A stretch of 64,000 nucleotides of DNA from Erythrobacter mangrovi (GTDB taxonomy: Bacteria > Pseudomonadota > Alphaproteobacteria > Sphingomonadales > Sphingomonadaceae): the NCBI RefSeq assembly GCF_013260645.1, contig NZ_CP053921.1, forward strand, positions 1-64,000, in the 5' to 3' direction. Each line of letters opens with the position of its first letter. Positions within the stretch are counted from its first letter, which is position 1. The notes beneath the pieces are model-generated. The model did not search any database, was not told the origin of the DNA, and worked only from the letters and a program-made list of their open reading frames with translations. This document shows, one piece after another, positions 17,104 through 25,403 of the stretch. A program made the position numbers and the translations under genes.

Positions 17104-20040
17104 TCAGAACTTCGTGCGGATACCAAGGCGGTAGTTGCGCCCAATGGCGTTCCCGATGAACGGGTTATAGCCGAGTGGCAAGTAGGCCTGCGCCGGTTCT
17201 TCGTCGAAGATGTTCAGGACGGCGGCAGTCAGCTGAACGTCCATGCCCTCGATCGGAAGGCTGTAATTCGCCACCAGATCGTGTTGCATGTAGCTGCCGC
17301 TGTTCTTGCCGTAATTGCTACCCGCCGGGACACCGGAGATGGCAAAGCATGGATCGCCAGTGCAGCGCTCATCAAACACGCTATCGATGTAATTCACCGA
17401 GTAGCGCAGGTTGAGCTCTCCCGTCCTGAGGTTGACGTAGCCATTGCCACGCCATTCAGGGAGTGTGCCCGGATCGCGGAAGTAGTTGCCGAATCCGACC
17501 GCATCGTAGGCTGGCGTGACCAGGACATCATTCACAAAGAAATCGTCGGTCTTGTAGTTAAGGGTCCAGGTGGCCGTGGCGCCGATCGAGATCAGGCCGA
17601 AGCCCGCCTCGATATCGTAATTCGCGGCGAAATCGAGGCCACGAACCGTCACGTCCGGTCCGTTGACGTACTGGGTCCGGACACGCGCGATATCGAGCCC
17701 GGTGGTCACTCCCTGGGTACAGGCGTTGCCCGAGAAGGTAATCAGGTCGACCAGCACGCTGGAGCAATTCACCGGCAAGGTACCGCTCGTCTGGCCATTG
17801 CCCACAAAGCTGGCGATCGCGTCGGCCGGTGTGATGACGATCTGGTCCTTGAATTCATAGGTCCAGAAGTCGGTGCTGAAGGTAAGCCCGCCCGTCTCCA
17901 CGATGAAACCAACGTTGTAGGTCAATGCGGTTTCGGGATCGAGGTTCGGATTGCCGTAAATATCGACCGACTTGTAGTTGCCGCCCGTCGCCGTCAGGCC
18001 CTGCAGGGCGGTCACGAAGTTGGGGTCGACGTTGCTGGCCAAGGGCCCGCGGAAGGTCGTGCCGATAGAACCGCGCAGAGTCAGCCAGTCAGTCGCCTCG
18101 AAACGAGCTGCAGCCTTCGGATTGATGGTCGAACCGATCGGGCTGCCATAATCCTCGTAGCGGATAGCTGCCGTCAGCTCGAGATTATCGAGAATGGGTA
18201 GTTGGACTTCACCGAAGAATGCATAGACGCTCTGGTCGAGAGAGACCGGACGCGTCCCGCCGAGGAAGATGAACGGCCCAACGCCATCCGTCGCAGTACC
18301 AACACAGCTCTGATCCCCTTCGATGAAGCAGGGATTGATGTTGAGGTTCGACAGATCATTCAGCGGCCGGCTGATGAAGTTGTTCTTCCGGTACTGCGCG
18401 CCCACAGCGAAGTTGACTTCGCCACCGGGCAGTTGGAGCCCGGTGCCGCCAGCGAGCACGATGTCACCAACCCATTGTTCTTCGCGCTGGAAGGTGCCGT
18501 TCGGCACCTGGAGCCAGGCGACGAGGTCCGGATCGTTTTCGAAGCCGGGCACGTAGAAGGGATTAGCGATATCCAGCGTGGGGTTGCTCGGTCCGGCCAG
18601 CACGAAAGGATTGAACCATTGGCAGCCATTCTGGCCCGCGGTGCTGCCCGTGCAGTTCGGACCCCCGAAGCCGTTCAGCGCCGCCTGCAGACGCGAACCT
18701 ACGATACCGGGAGCATAGGCGGTGCGTGCCGAGCGCCAGTAGGTCCCGTCGATATTGAGGACGAGATTGTCGCCTACGTCGATTTCAAAGCCGGTTGAAA
18801 CGCGCCACGCATTGTTCTTGGCAAGGCCTTGCCCCGCCCCACGCTCGGGGTCGCGCGGATTGCCGATGAAGCCGAATGGCCGGTAATAGACATTGGTCAC
18901 AGCCAAGACAGTACCGTTGGCGCCGCCGGACAGCGGGAGGCCCTTCTGGGTCAGGAACGCCGCAACCGCTGGGTTACTGGGAGAGGTGCTGAAGGCACTG
19001 ACAAAGCCCGAGCCCTTTGGCCCCTGCGTCGGCGGGAAGGCTGGCGAATAGTTCAGGCTCTCGAGATCGGTCTTGGCCCATAGAGCGCCAGCGTGCCAAC
19101 GCACTGTGTCCGACAGGTCGGCATCGGCCTGGGCATAGACCTGGTAGCGGTCTTCCTCCTCCGTGATGTTATCGAAGGGGATGTAGGTGAAGCGACAGAC
19201 CGGCGCGGTGTAGAAACCGCCTAGCTCGTTACAGCCGCTGTCGGGAGCGAAGACCGTGCCGGCACCCGAATAAGTGACTGCGAACAACCCCGGGGTCGCG
19301 AGCGCCGAATAACCCGATGCATTCACGTCATAGCTCTGTGACGTGTAATCGCGCTCGGTCGTGGCCAGTTCTGAACGATGCTGCCAACCTGCGCCGACCA
19401 TCACGTTCAGATCGCCGAAGTTCTTCCCGACCAGTGCACTGACGTTGTAGTTTCCGTCCGAGCCGCTGACGAAGGTGTAGTCGCCCGCGACTTCCACCCC
19501 GTCGAAATTGGTGCGTGTAATGAAGTTGGCCACGCCCGCGATTGCATCCGAACCGTATGTGGCCGCAGCGCCGTCCTTGAGTATCTCCACCCGCTGAAGC
19601 GCGAAGAGGGGGATCAGGTTGGTGTCGGTAAAGCCGTCACCCGGTGCCTGGATCATGCGCTTGCCGTTCAACAGCACGAGCGTACGGGTCGCGCCAAGGC
19701 CACGCAGGTTGATCGATCCGTTGCCCTGGAAACCCTGTGCCGCGACGGAAAACTGGTTGGTATCGCCCAGCACGGAACCCACCGAAGGCAGTTCCTTGAT
19801 GAGTTCGAGAGGCGAGGAAATCCCCTTGTTCTGGAGCTCTTCCGCCGTAACCACGGCAACCGGAACCGCTGCATCCTCCGGCGTACCGCGAATATACGAA
19901 CCGGTGACCACGATCCGGGTTTCGTCTGTGCCTTCATCGGACGCCCCGGCTGCCTCTTGCGCAAGCGCAGGGACAGCCGAAATGGCAGCAACAGTAAGTG
20001 CACCAAGCGCGCAACTATGGCGTAGACTAAATTTTCTCAT
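17104..20040 (-). CDS. TonB-dependent outer-membrane receptor
   Basis: A 978-residue protein. The signal peptide ends near VPALAQ (residue 25), and a TonB-box-like ETRIVVTGS follows. The plug domain (PVAVVTAEELQNKGI, LRGLGATRTLVLLNGKRM) runs to about residue 170, then a 22-strand barrel of about 800 residues ends in the aromatic LGIRTKF. It imports a siderophore, vitamin, sugar or peptide using TonB energy; there is no neighbour to suggest which. ATG 20040 follows GGAGAGG. The size and the VVTG box are typical of Sphingomonadales receptors. Confidence 0.93.
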   Translation of the reverse strand: MRKFSLRHSCALGALTVAAISAVPALAQEAAGASDEGTDETRIVVTGSYIRGTPEDAAVPVAVVTAEELQNKGISSPLELIKELPSVGSVLGDTNQFSVAAQGFQGNGSINLRGLGATRTLVLLNGKRMIQAPGDGFTDTNLIPLFALQRVEILKDGAAATYGSDAIAGVANFITRTNFDGVEVAGDYTFVSGSDGNYNVSALVGKNFGDLNVMVGAGWQHRSELATTERDYTSQSYDVNASGYSALATPGLFAVTYSGAGTVFAPDSGCNELGGFYTAPVCRFTYIPFDNITEEEDRYQVYAQADADLSDTVRWHAGALWAKTDLESLNYSPAFPPTQGPKGSGFVSAFSTSPSNPAVAAFLTQKGLPLSGGANGTVLAVTNVYYRPFGFIGNPRDPERGAGQGLAKNNAWRVSTGFEIDVGDNLVLNIDGTYWRSARTAYAPGIVGSRLQAALNGFGGPNCTGSTAGQNGCQWFNPFVLAGPSNPTLDIANPFYVPGFENDPDLVAWLQVPNGTFQREEQWVGDIVLAGGTGLQLPGGEVNFAVGAQYRKNNFISRPLNDLSNLNINPCFIEGDQSCVGTATDGVGPFIFLGGTRPVSLDQSVYAFFGEVQLPILDNLELTAAIRYEDYGSPIGSTINPKAAARFEATDWLTLRGSIGTTFRGPLASNVDPNFVTALQGLTATGGNYKSVDIYGNPNLDPETALTYNVGFIVETGGLTFSTDFWTYEFKDQIVITPADAIASFVGNGQTSGTLPVNCSSVLVDLITFSGNACTQGVTTGLDIARVRTQYVNGPDVTVRGLDFAANYDIEAGFGLISIGATATWTLNYKTDDFFVNDVLVTPAYDAVGFGNYFRDPGTLPEWRGNGYVNLRTGELNLRYSVNYIDSVFDERCTGDPCFAISGVPAGSNYGKNSGSYMQHDLVANYSLPIEGMDVQLTAAVLNIFDEEPAQAYLPLGYNPFIGNAIGRNYRLGIRTKF

Positions 20041-20440
20041 GGACCTCTCCCTCTCCGGCTGCGCATTTGCGCATACCGCTCCCATTGAAATTGAAGCTCC
20101 ATTACACTTTTTTGTCAAGACTCAGGGCCGCAATGCCGTAGCGTCTTTGGCAGGCAACATACCCGTGCTTCGAAAAGCCTTTCAGCTGCAAGCTGCCGAT
20201 AATGCAGGCGTTCTCACGGTGCCAAGGGATGAGAACTCAATCCCTTGGTCGGTCCACCGCTCATTTGATGGGTAAAAATATAGTCGCATCGGCTCGGAAT
20301 TCATTGCCGCTGTTCAGGCTGGCGGCGGCCGGAGTATCGACATTCAAGGACAGCCACCGGGCGTCGACAAACAGCCCACGCCGCCCGAAACAGCGCGGAA
20401 AAAGGATACTCCGGGCGACCGCAGCTTGCAGGATCCGCCG
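20041..20440. other. gene-less interval upstream of the TonB receptor
   Basis: 400 bases with no credible ORF. The only structure I can support is the receptor promoter at 20090-20118. The short ORFs here have no ribosome sites or family resemblance. Confidence 0.5.
20090..20118 (-). promoter_or_regulatory. sigma70-like promoter of the TonB receptor
   Basis: Read on the minus strand: TTGACA (20118-20113), a 17-bp spacer, TTCAAT (20095-20090), then about 50 bases to ATG 20040. The -35 is consensus and the -10 matches four of six positions. No Fur or other operator palindrome was recognised. Confidence 0.6.
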
Positions 20441-20800
20441 TTACGATTCGCCCTTTGCTTTCCGCACGACAGAATCCATCTGTGGTCTGGCACTCGCCCA
20501 CGCCTCATCTCGGCACGGTTTCTCCATCAGAGGGCCGTACAAGGGGAGTGGCGACGGAATGCTGCACATATTGTCGATAGCCCCTTCGACTCTCTTCTCC
20601 ATCTCTGCTTCGCCAGCAGCGGACTTGAGATCAAGGTCCCCGATAAACACGGTGCGCACGATGACGTCGGGTGACGGATGCAACTTACCAACGACGATGA
20701 TCGGTGAGCGTTGCTCGGGTGGCTGCGACGACTGAGCGGTCGCGGTTCCGCTGGCCAACAAGGCCAATGCGAGCGGAACGAAGTATGAGGATAGTTTCAT
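20441..20800 (-). CDS. UrcA family secreted protein
   Basis: A 119-residue protein with a signal peptide (MKLSSYFVPLALALLASGTATAQ). The mature part has the UrcA pattern: VRTVFIGDLDLKSAAGEAEMEKRVEGAIDNMC, then a second Cys about 20 residues later (EKPC), which may form a disulfide. AAGGAG precedes ATG 20800, so a 12-residue upstream extension is unlikely. Function is unknown; the family is common as secreted proteins in Sphingomonadales and Caulobacterales. Confidence 0.75.
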   Translation of the reverse strand: MKLSSYFVPLALALLASGTATAQSSQPPEQRSPIIVVGKLHPSPDVIVRTVFIGDLDLKSAAGEAEMEKRVEGAIDNMCSIPSPLPLYGPLMEKPCRDEAWASARPQMDSVVRKAKGES

Positions 20801-21119
20801 ACAGCTGCTCCTTCCTGGAACACCGAGCCTACGCATTACTCCAATTCGGTGCGAAGGTAAATCTCCGGAACAGAAGCCAATGAAACTCCCGCCAACTTCC
20901 GAACGGTCGACGCGAATGTTGAGGCAGAATACAAGCCGGCATCGCTGATTGGGCTATGGCTGAAATCGATCCACCAGCTGCCCCTCCGCTGTTGCGGGCC
21001 GAGACGGAAGTCAACTTGGTTGGATCATGAATTCTCTCGCATCCACCTGCACGAATAGATGGCGCAATCGAGATTTCTCAAATTGTGCTATGCTTGTTTC
21101 TTTAATGGAGGAGAGAACA
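20801..21119. other. gene-less interval, nothing recognised
   Basis: 319 bases between the UrcA and DUF5676-like genes, which face away from each other. Neither strand gives a convincing ORF, RNA or repeat. It must hold the promoters of both genes, but I could not place them with confidence. Confidence 0.4.
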
Positions 21120-21377
21120 ATGAAAATCGATGCCATCAAGCTGGGCCTGGCCAGCGGAATCGTCTTCGCAATCGTCTGGGTTATCTGTAGCCTCTTCGTG
21201 TTCGCAATGCCGATGGGCATGTCCCGGTTCGGCGGGCACATGGTCCATGCGGATCTGGCGCACTTTCCCTGGATACTCAGCTGGGCTGGATTTCTCTTTG
21301 GACTGATCGCGTGGTCGGTTCTGGCGGGGATTATCGCCTGGGGGATCGCGGCGGTCTACAATCGACTGCTCGGGTAA
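21120..21377 (+). CDS. small DUF5676-type membrane protein
   Basis: An 85-residue protein with two hydrophobic helices (LGLASGIVFAIVWVICSLFVF and FLFGLIAWSVLAGIIAWGIAAVYN) and the family-like opening KIDAIKLGLASGIV. GGAGGAG lies eight bases before ATG 21120, so the longer in-frame ORF upstream is excluded. The function is not known. These proteins often sit near metal or stress genes, but nothing of that kind adjoins here. Confidence 0.75.
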   Translation: MKIDAIKLGLASGIVFAIVWVICSLFVFAMPMGMSRFGGHMVHADLAHFPWILSWAGFLFGLIAWSVLAGIIAWGIAAVYNRLLG

Positions 21378-21556
21378 GCCCCACCACAAGGGCTGGCCGG
21401 ACGAACCACGAGCGAACGACACTCGGCAACGCTTGAAAGGCGCTTATCGGCTGCTTCTGGGTATCGAATGCCGGGGCAGCATTTTCCGAGATTGGGTGGA
21501 AAGCAGTCTTGGGCTGCGATACGCAAAATTCAGGTTATAAGACGAGGACTGAGATT

Positions 21557-22060
21557 TTGGAGACGGTCAAAATTGTCGGCTTCGCCACCTTGGCTGCCGT
21601 CGTTTACGGGATTTTGCACGATCAAGTCACTGCGCATGTTTGCGTCGAGTATTTTACCATTGCTCACCCTCCAATATTCCCGACCGATTCACCGTTTCTA
21701 CTGGCCATCGGATGGGGATTTATAGCAACTTGGTGGGTTGGCTTGCCGCTCGGAATCCTGCTCGCCGCTACCGCACGCATCGGGCGAAATGGCAAACTTG
21801 GGCTCATTCAACTTCGACGACCGATAACACTTCTGATGGCGGTTTCGGGCTGCGCCGCTTTGCTTTCGGGTTTTCTGGGCGCGTCGCTGGTCGCCATGCA
21901 GTTAATAGACCTGCCGGGGGATTGGGGCACCGTAATCCCAATTAGCCAGTGGCCTGCCTTTGCCTTTGCAGTATGGGCGCATTCGGCAAGCTACCTTGTG
22001 GGCACATTGGGTGGACTGGTGGTGATAGCATCGACCCTAAAGCATCGGCTGGGCTCCTGA
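21557..22060 (+). CDS. conserved hypothetical membrane protein
   Basis: About 167 residues and four helices. The opening ETVKIVGFATLAAVVYGILHDQ and the following VCVEYFTIAHPP resemble a recurrent bacterial family of unknown function. I prefer TTG 21557 because GAGGA stands eight bases upstream; the frame stays open to another TTG at 21509. It follows the DUF5676-like gene after a 180-bp gap, so it is not clearly in one operon. Confidence 0.65.
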   Translation: METVKIVGFATLAAVVYGILHDQVTAHVCVEYFTIAHPPIFPTDSPFLLAIGWGFIATWWVGLPLGILLAATARIGRNGKLGLIQLRRPITLLMAVSGCAALLSGFLGASLVAMQLIDLPGDWGTVIPISQWPAFAFAVWAHSASYLVGTLGGLVVIASTLKHRLGS

Positions 22061-22103
22061 TCCCGAGCGCTCGCGATCGGATCGCGAACGGACCGCCAAG
22101 CCC

Positions 22104-22541
22104 TCAGCGCAGCACGCGCGGGCCGCTGCCCTTCTCGCCCCATTTGTCGCCGGCGTTGTAGAGCGCGCATTTCTTGAGGCTCAGGCAGCCGCAGCCGATG
22201 CAGCCGTCGAGGTCTTCGCGCACTTTCTCCAGTTGCGCGATCTGGGCGTCGATCCGCTGGCGGATCGCGCCGCTGATGCGCTTCCAGTCGCCGGCATTGG
22301 GCGTGCGACCCTGCGGCAGGCGTTTCATCGCTTCCTCGATCTCACCCAGCGACAGGCCCAGCCGTTGCGCGATCAGGATGAAGCTCAGGCGGCGGATGTC
22401 GCTGCGCGGATAGCGGCGCTGGTTGCCGCCGGTCCGCCAGGGTTCGACCAGCCCCTTGTCCTCGTAATAGCGGATCGCGGAGACGCTGAGCCCGGTTCGC
22501 TGGGCCAGTTCACCGATCGAGAGCAGATCGTTCGCTTTCAT
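22104..22541 (-). CDS. soxR: redox-sensitive activator SoxR
   Basis: A 145-residue MerR-family regulator. Winged helix near 8-30, and the [2Fe-2S] motif C114-IGC117-GC119-LSLKK-C125, which is diagnostic for SoxR. It senses redox-cycling compounds through cluster oxidation. It is divergent from the VOC gene with a SoxR box between them. No soxS-like AraC gene is present nearby, as is usual outside enterics, so SoxR probably acts directly on its targets. Confidence 0.95.
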   Translation of the reverse strand: MKANDLLSIGELAQRTGLSVSAIRYYEDKGLVEPWRTGGNQRRYPRSDIRRLSFILIAQRLGLSLGEIEEAMKRLPQGRTPNAGDWKRISGAIRQRIDAQIAQLEKVREDLDGCIGCGCLSLKKCALYNAGDKWGEKGSGPRVLR

Positions 22542-22568
22542 CGATCACAGCCATAGCAAAATTGACCC

Positions 22569-22600
22569 TTGACCTCAAGTTAGGTTGAGGTTGCATCTAC
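22569..22600 (+). promoter_or_regulatory. SoxR box in the VOC-gene promoter
   Basis: The dyad CCTCAAGTTAGGTTGAGG (22573-22590) matches the canonical SoxR operator, and it begins inside a TTGACC -35 (22569-22574). The expected overlong spacer leads to a weak -10 near 22594-22600. It lies 65-85 bases before the VOC start and about 32 bases from the soxR start on the other strand. Confidence 0.8.
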
Positions 22601-22655
22601 ATCGGCATCGCCAATCCCCCGCTCTCGGATGCGGGACACAAGCAGGAGATGCACA

Positions 22656-23027
22656 ATGCCCAAGGGTCAACTCGAACACGCCAATATCACCGTCACCGAT
22701 CCCGAACGCAGCGCGAAGCTGTTCGAACAGCTGCTTGGCTGGCACGAACGCTGGCGCGGCCCGTCGCAGCTTGGCGGGTGGACAATCCATGTGGGTGACG
22801 AGACCACCTATCTGGCGATCTACACCAACGAAAATGCCAGGGGCGGCTTCGCCAAGGGCGTTCCGCTCAACCATGTCGGCCTGCTGGTCGATGATCTCGA
22901 CGCAGCCGAAGCAATCGTGGCCGAACACGGGCTCGAACCGTTCAACCATGCCGATTACGAACCCGGCCGCCGGTTCTATTTCTTCGACTGGGACGGGATC
23001 GAATTCGAGGTGGTCAGCTATGAATGA
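22656..23027 (+). CDS. VOC-domain (glyoxalase/dioxygenase fold) protein
   Basis: A 123-residue protein with two beta-alpha-beta-beta-beta modules: LEHANITVTDPERSAKLFEQLLGW and LNHVGLLVDDLDAAEAIVAEHG. Metal ligands are likely the early His (HAN), the HVG His and the terminal Glu in GIEFEVV. AGGAG precedes ATG 22656. SoxR control suggests a role in detoxifying redox-active or electrophilic compounds; the substrate is unknown. Confidence 0.85.
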   Translation: MPKGQLEHANITVTDPERSAKLFEQLLGWHERWRGPSQLGGWTIHVGDETTYLAIYTNENARGGFAKGVPLNHVGLLVDDLDAAEAIVAEHGLEPFNHADYEPGRRFYFFDWDGIEFEVVSYE

Positions 23028-23154
23028 GATCATGCCTCGCGAACCGATGTTCGCCGGCCGCAAACAGGACGCCAAGCCAAAGGTCGAGCCCGAAGCCCCA
23101 CCCTTGGCAACACCCCATTCCCAAACGCAAAAGCTGGTGTATCGTCTCTCCTGA
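23020..23154 (+). CDS. possible 44-residue ORF coupled to the VOC gene
   Basis: The ATG at 23020 lies eight bases inside the end of the VOC gene (TATGAATGA junction), which allows coupled translation. The predicted peptide is polar and Pro/Lys-rich (FAGRKQDAKPKVEPEAPP) with no known domain. It could be read-through noise before the amidohydrolase, whose start is 15 bases further on. Confidence 0.3.
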   Translation: MNEIMPREPMFAGRKQDAKPKVEPEAPPLATPHSQTQKLVYRLS

Positions 23155-23168
23155 CCAAGGGAGATACC

Positions 23169-24425
23169 ATGCACCGATTCCTCATCGCCACCGCCGCATT
23201 GGCGCTTGCTGCGCCGCTTTCCGCCGAAACCGTGGCGGTCACCGCCGACCGCATGCTCGACGTCGAAACCGGCAAGTACCTCGCCAATCCGGTGGTGGTG
23301 ATCGTCGATGGGAAAATCACCAGCGTGACGTCGGGCGGTGCGCTTCCGCAGGGAGCGGAGCACGTCGATCTTGCCGGGCACACATTGCTGCCCGGCCTGA
23401 TCGATATGCACGTGCACCTTGACGGTCGACCCGAATATGGTGGCTACAGCGGCCTCGAGTTCACGGACAATTTCTCGACGGTGCTCGGGGTGGTCAATGC
23501 CGAACGGATGCTGCGCGTCGGCTTCACCACGGTCCGCAACGTCGGCGATTCCAACTACAACGTGAAAGCCCTCGATCAGGCGATCGAAGAAGGCTGGACG
23601 CAAGGTCCGCGCATCGTCACCACCAACTATGCGCTGGGCGCGACAGGCGGGCATTGCGACGAAACCTACCTGCCGCCGAGCTTCGAAGCCAGGAGCCCCG
23701 GCGTCGCCGATTCCCCCGAGGACTTTCGCGTCCGCGTGCGCGAACAGCGCAAGTACGGTGCGGAAGCGATCAAGGTTTGCGCAACTGGCGGCGTGTTCAG
23801 CCGCAACACCGAACCCGGCCAACAGCAGCTGCACGAAGAAGAATTGCGCGCCATCGCCGACGAGGCCCATTTCTGGGGCCTCAAGGTTGCCGCGCATGCG
23901 CATGGTGCAGGTGGGATCAAGGCCGCGATCCGCGCCGGCATCGACACGATCGAACATGCCAGCCTGATCGACGACGAGGGAATTCGCTTGGCCAAGGAGC
24001 GGGGTGCCTGGCTGAGCATGGACATCTACAACACCGACTATACCCAGCGCACCGGCAAGGCGAATGGCGTGCTGGAGGACAATTTGCGCAAGGATCGCGA
24101 GATCGCGCAGATCCAGCGCGACAACTTCCGCAAGGCTCACAAGGCGGGCGTCGGCATGGTCTTTGCCAGCGACGCCGGGGTAATGCCGCACGAGGAAATC
24201 GGCGGTCAGTTCGCGGTGATGGTCGAATATGGCATGACCCCGCTCGAGGCGATCCGCGCAGCGACCGTCAATGCCTCAAGGGCGCTTGGGCAGGAAGGTC
24301 AGGTCGGCGTAGTCAAGCCCGGTGCCTGGGGCGACCTGATTGCAGTTTCGGGCGATCCTTTGGCAGACGTCAGCGAACTGGCCGACGTCGACGCGGTTGT
24401 CAAAGGCGGGATTCTGGTCGACTGA
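23169..24425 (+). CDS. exported amidohydrolase (Xaa-Pro dipeptidase / imidazolonepropionase-like)
   Basis: A 418-residue protein with a signal peptide (MHRFLIATAALALAAPLSAE). The TIM-barrel metal sites are visible: HVH in LIDMHVHLDG (about 75-83), Lys in AIKVCATGG (the carbamylated metal bridge), His in AAHAHG, His in TIEHAS and Asp in FASDAGV. This subgroup cleaves Xaa-Pro or other amide bonds in the periplasm. The start follows GGGAGA. Its 3' end overlaps the ArsR gene, which is on the other strand, by 26 bases. Confidence 0.88.
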   Translation: MHRFLIATAALALAAPLSAETVAVTADRMLDVETGKYLANPVVVIVDGKITSVTSGGALPQGAEHVDLAGHTLLPGLIDMHVHLDGRPEYGGYSGLEFTDNFSTVLGVVNAERMLRVGFTTVRNVGDSNYNVKALDQAIEEGWTQGPRIVTTNYALGATGGHCDETYLPPSFEARSPGVADSPEDFRVRVREQRKYGAEAIKVCATGGVFSRNTEPGQQQLHEEELRAIADEAHFWGLKVAAHAHGAGGIKAAIRAGIDTIEHASLIDDEGIRLAKERGAWLSMDIYNTDYTQRTGKANGVLEDNLRKDREIAQIQRDNFRKAHKAGVGMVFASDAGVMPHEEIGGQFAVMVEYGMTPLEAIRAATVNASRALGQEGQVGVVKPGAWGDLIAVSGDPLADVSELADVDAVVKGGILVD

Positions 24426-24723
24426 CGCGTGCGCCGGCGAAGCCGGCCATGGCGTTCATCGGTACGTCCTCGAACCGCCCCAGCCAGCGGCGCGCCATCT
24501 TCGCGAGCGGCATCGGGTTGAGGTAGTGCCGCTTGCACCGCCCGTCGCGTTCGCTCGCCACCAGTTCGGCAGCCTCGAGCACTGCGAGGTGCTTCGCCAC
24601 CGCCTGGCGGGTCATCGGCAAGTCTTCGGAAAGATCGGATAGCGTCAGCCCGCCTTCCGCACTCAGCCGGTCCAGCAGGAGCCGGCGGGTCGGGTCGGAA
24701 AGGGCGACGAAGGTATCCGTCAT
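24400..24723 (-). CDS. ArsR-family transcriptional regulator
   Basis: A 107-residue winged-helix protein: ALSDPTRRLLLDRLSAEGGLT and recognition helix MTRQAVAKHLAVLEAAELV. No Cys pair of the ArsR/SmtB metal type is present in the DNA-binding helix, so it belongs to the metal-independent branch often paired with SRPBCC (AHSA1) or transporter genes. No such partner is adjacent. The tail-to-tail overlap with the amidohydrolase is unusual but both frames look real. Confidence 0.85.
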   Translation of the reverse strand: MTDTFVALSDPTRRLLLDRLSAEGGLTLSDLSEDLPMTRQAVAKHLAVLEAAELVASERDGRCKRHYLNPMPLAKMARRWLGRFEDVPMNAMAGFAGARVSRPESRL

Positions 24724-24770
24724 GCGAACAAGGTTAAGATCGCCTTTCCGAGTCGCTCAAGCTCTGGGAC

Positions 24771-25391
24771 CTAGAGCAAGCCGACTTGTCCACCACCGGA
24801 CCACGCGTCGCGCGTCCGGTCGAGTGTTAGCTCGCCCAGCCAGGGCCGGCACAAGGCCAAGGCTTGCTGGGGCGTGCCCTGGGTCCAGGTCGCAAGATCG
24901 CCATCGGCCAGCAGTACTGGCATCCGGGTGTGGACTTCCGCAGCTGCGCCGACTGCGTCGGTAATTACCATCGAATAGCATTCGCCCCATTCGTCGGAAT
25001 TGCGCCAGATGCCTGCCACCGCAAACACCTCCGCATCAGGGCGACTAAGCCAGCTGCGCGTCTTGGCGCCCTTCGGCCCTTCGGCTTCGGCCCAGGCGGT
25101 GACGGGGATCAGGCAGCGGCGTTCTTTGAAACTATAGCGCCAGAAGAAGCTCGACAGCTTGTCAGTGCGGGTATTGTTGACCGGTTTCGGCTTGAGCGGC
25201 TGGCCATCCCTGCCCTTGAGGACGAGTGGGAAGCCCCAGCTCATCTGCCTCAGGCGCCCTTCTGCCACCACCGCCCCGGGATAGCCGGGATAGACCTCGT
25301 CACCGAGATTCGCCCCGCTCAACTCGTTCACCGCGTCAAACCACTTCGCGACCTCATCCTTGGCCTTGGTCATGCGGTAGAGGTTGCACAT
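24771..25391 (-). CDS. SRAP-domain protein (YedK/HMCES family)
   Basis: A 206-residue protein. The catalytic Cys2 (MCNLYRM) becomes the N-terminal residue after Met removal and crosslinks to abasic sites in single-stranded DNA. Other conserved points are the N-A-R-like NNTRTDKL near 75, RCLIPVTAWAEAE (the general acid Glu) and HTRMPVLL with the active-site His. It protects stalled forks. It lies 12 bases after ubiA on the same strand, so it is probably co-transcribed with it. Confidence 0.92.
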   Translation of the reverse strand: MCNLYRMTKAKDEVAKWFDAVNELSGANLGDEVYPGYPGAVVAEGRLRQMSWGFPLVLKGRDGQPLKPKPVNNTRTDKLSSFFWRYSFKERRCLIPVTAWAEAEGPKGAKTRSWLSRPDAEVFAVAGIWRNSDEWGECYSMVITDAVGAAAEVHTRMPVLLADGDLATWTQGTPQQALALCRPWLGELTLDRTRDAWSGGGQVGLL

Positions 25392-25403
25392 CAGGCCCTG
25401 CTC

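Noticed and set aside
21376..21397. AGCCC/GGGCT hairpin after the DUF5676-like gene
   Set aside because: Only five base pairs and no U-run.
22071..22087. Short TCGCGATC hairpin between the convergent membrane-protein and soxR genes
   Set aside because: The stem is self-complementary with almost no loop and has no T-run, so it is too weak to call a terminator.
22575..24191. 538-residue minus-strand frame across the VOC and amidohydrolase genes
   Set aside because: It is antisense to two genes with clear catalytic motifs, it runs through the SoxR box region, and its translation is typical shadow composition.
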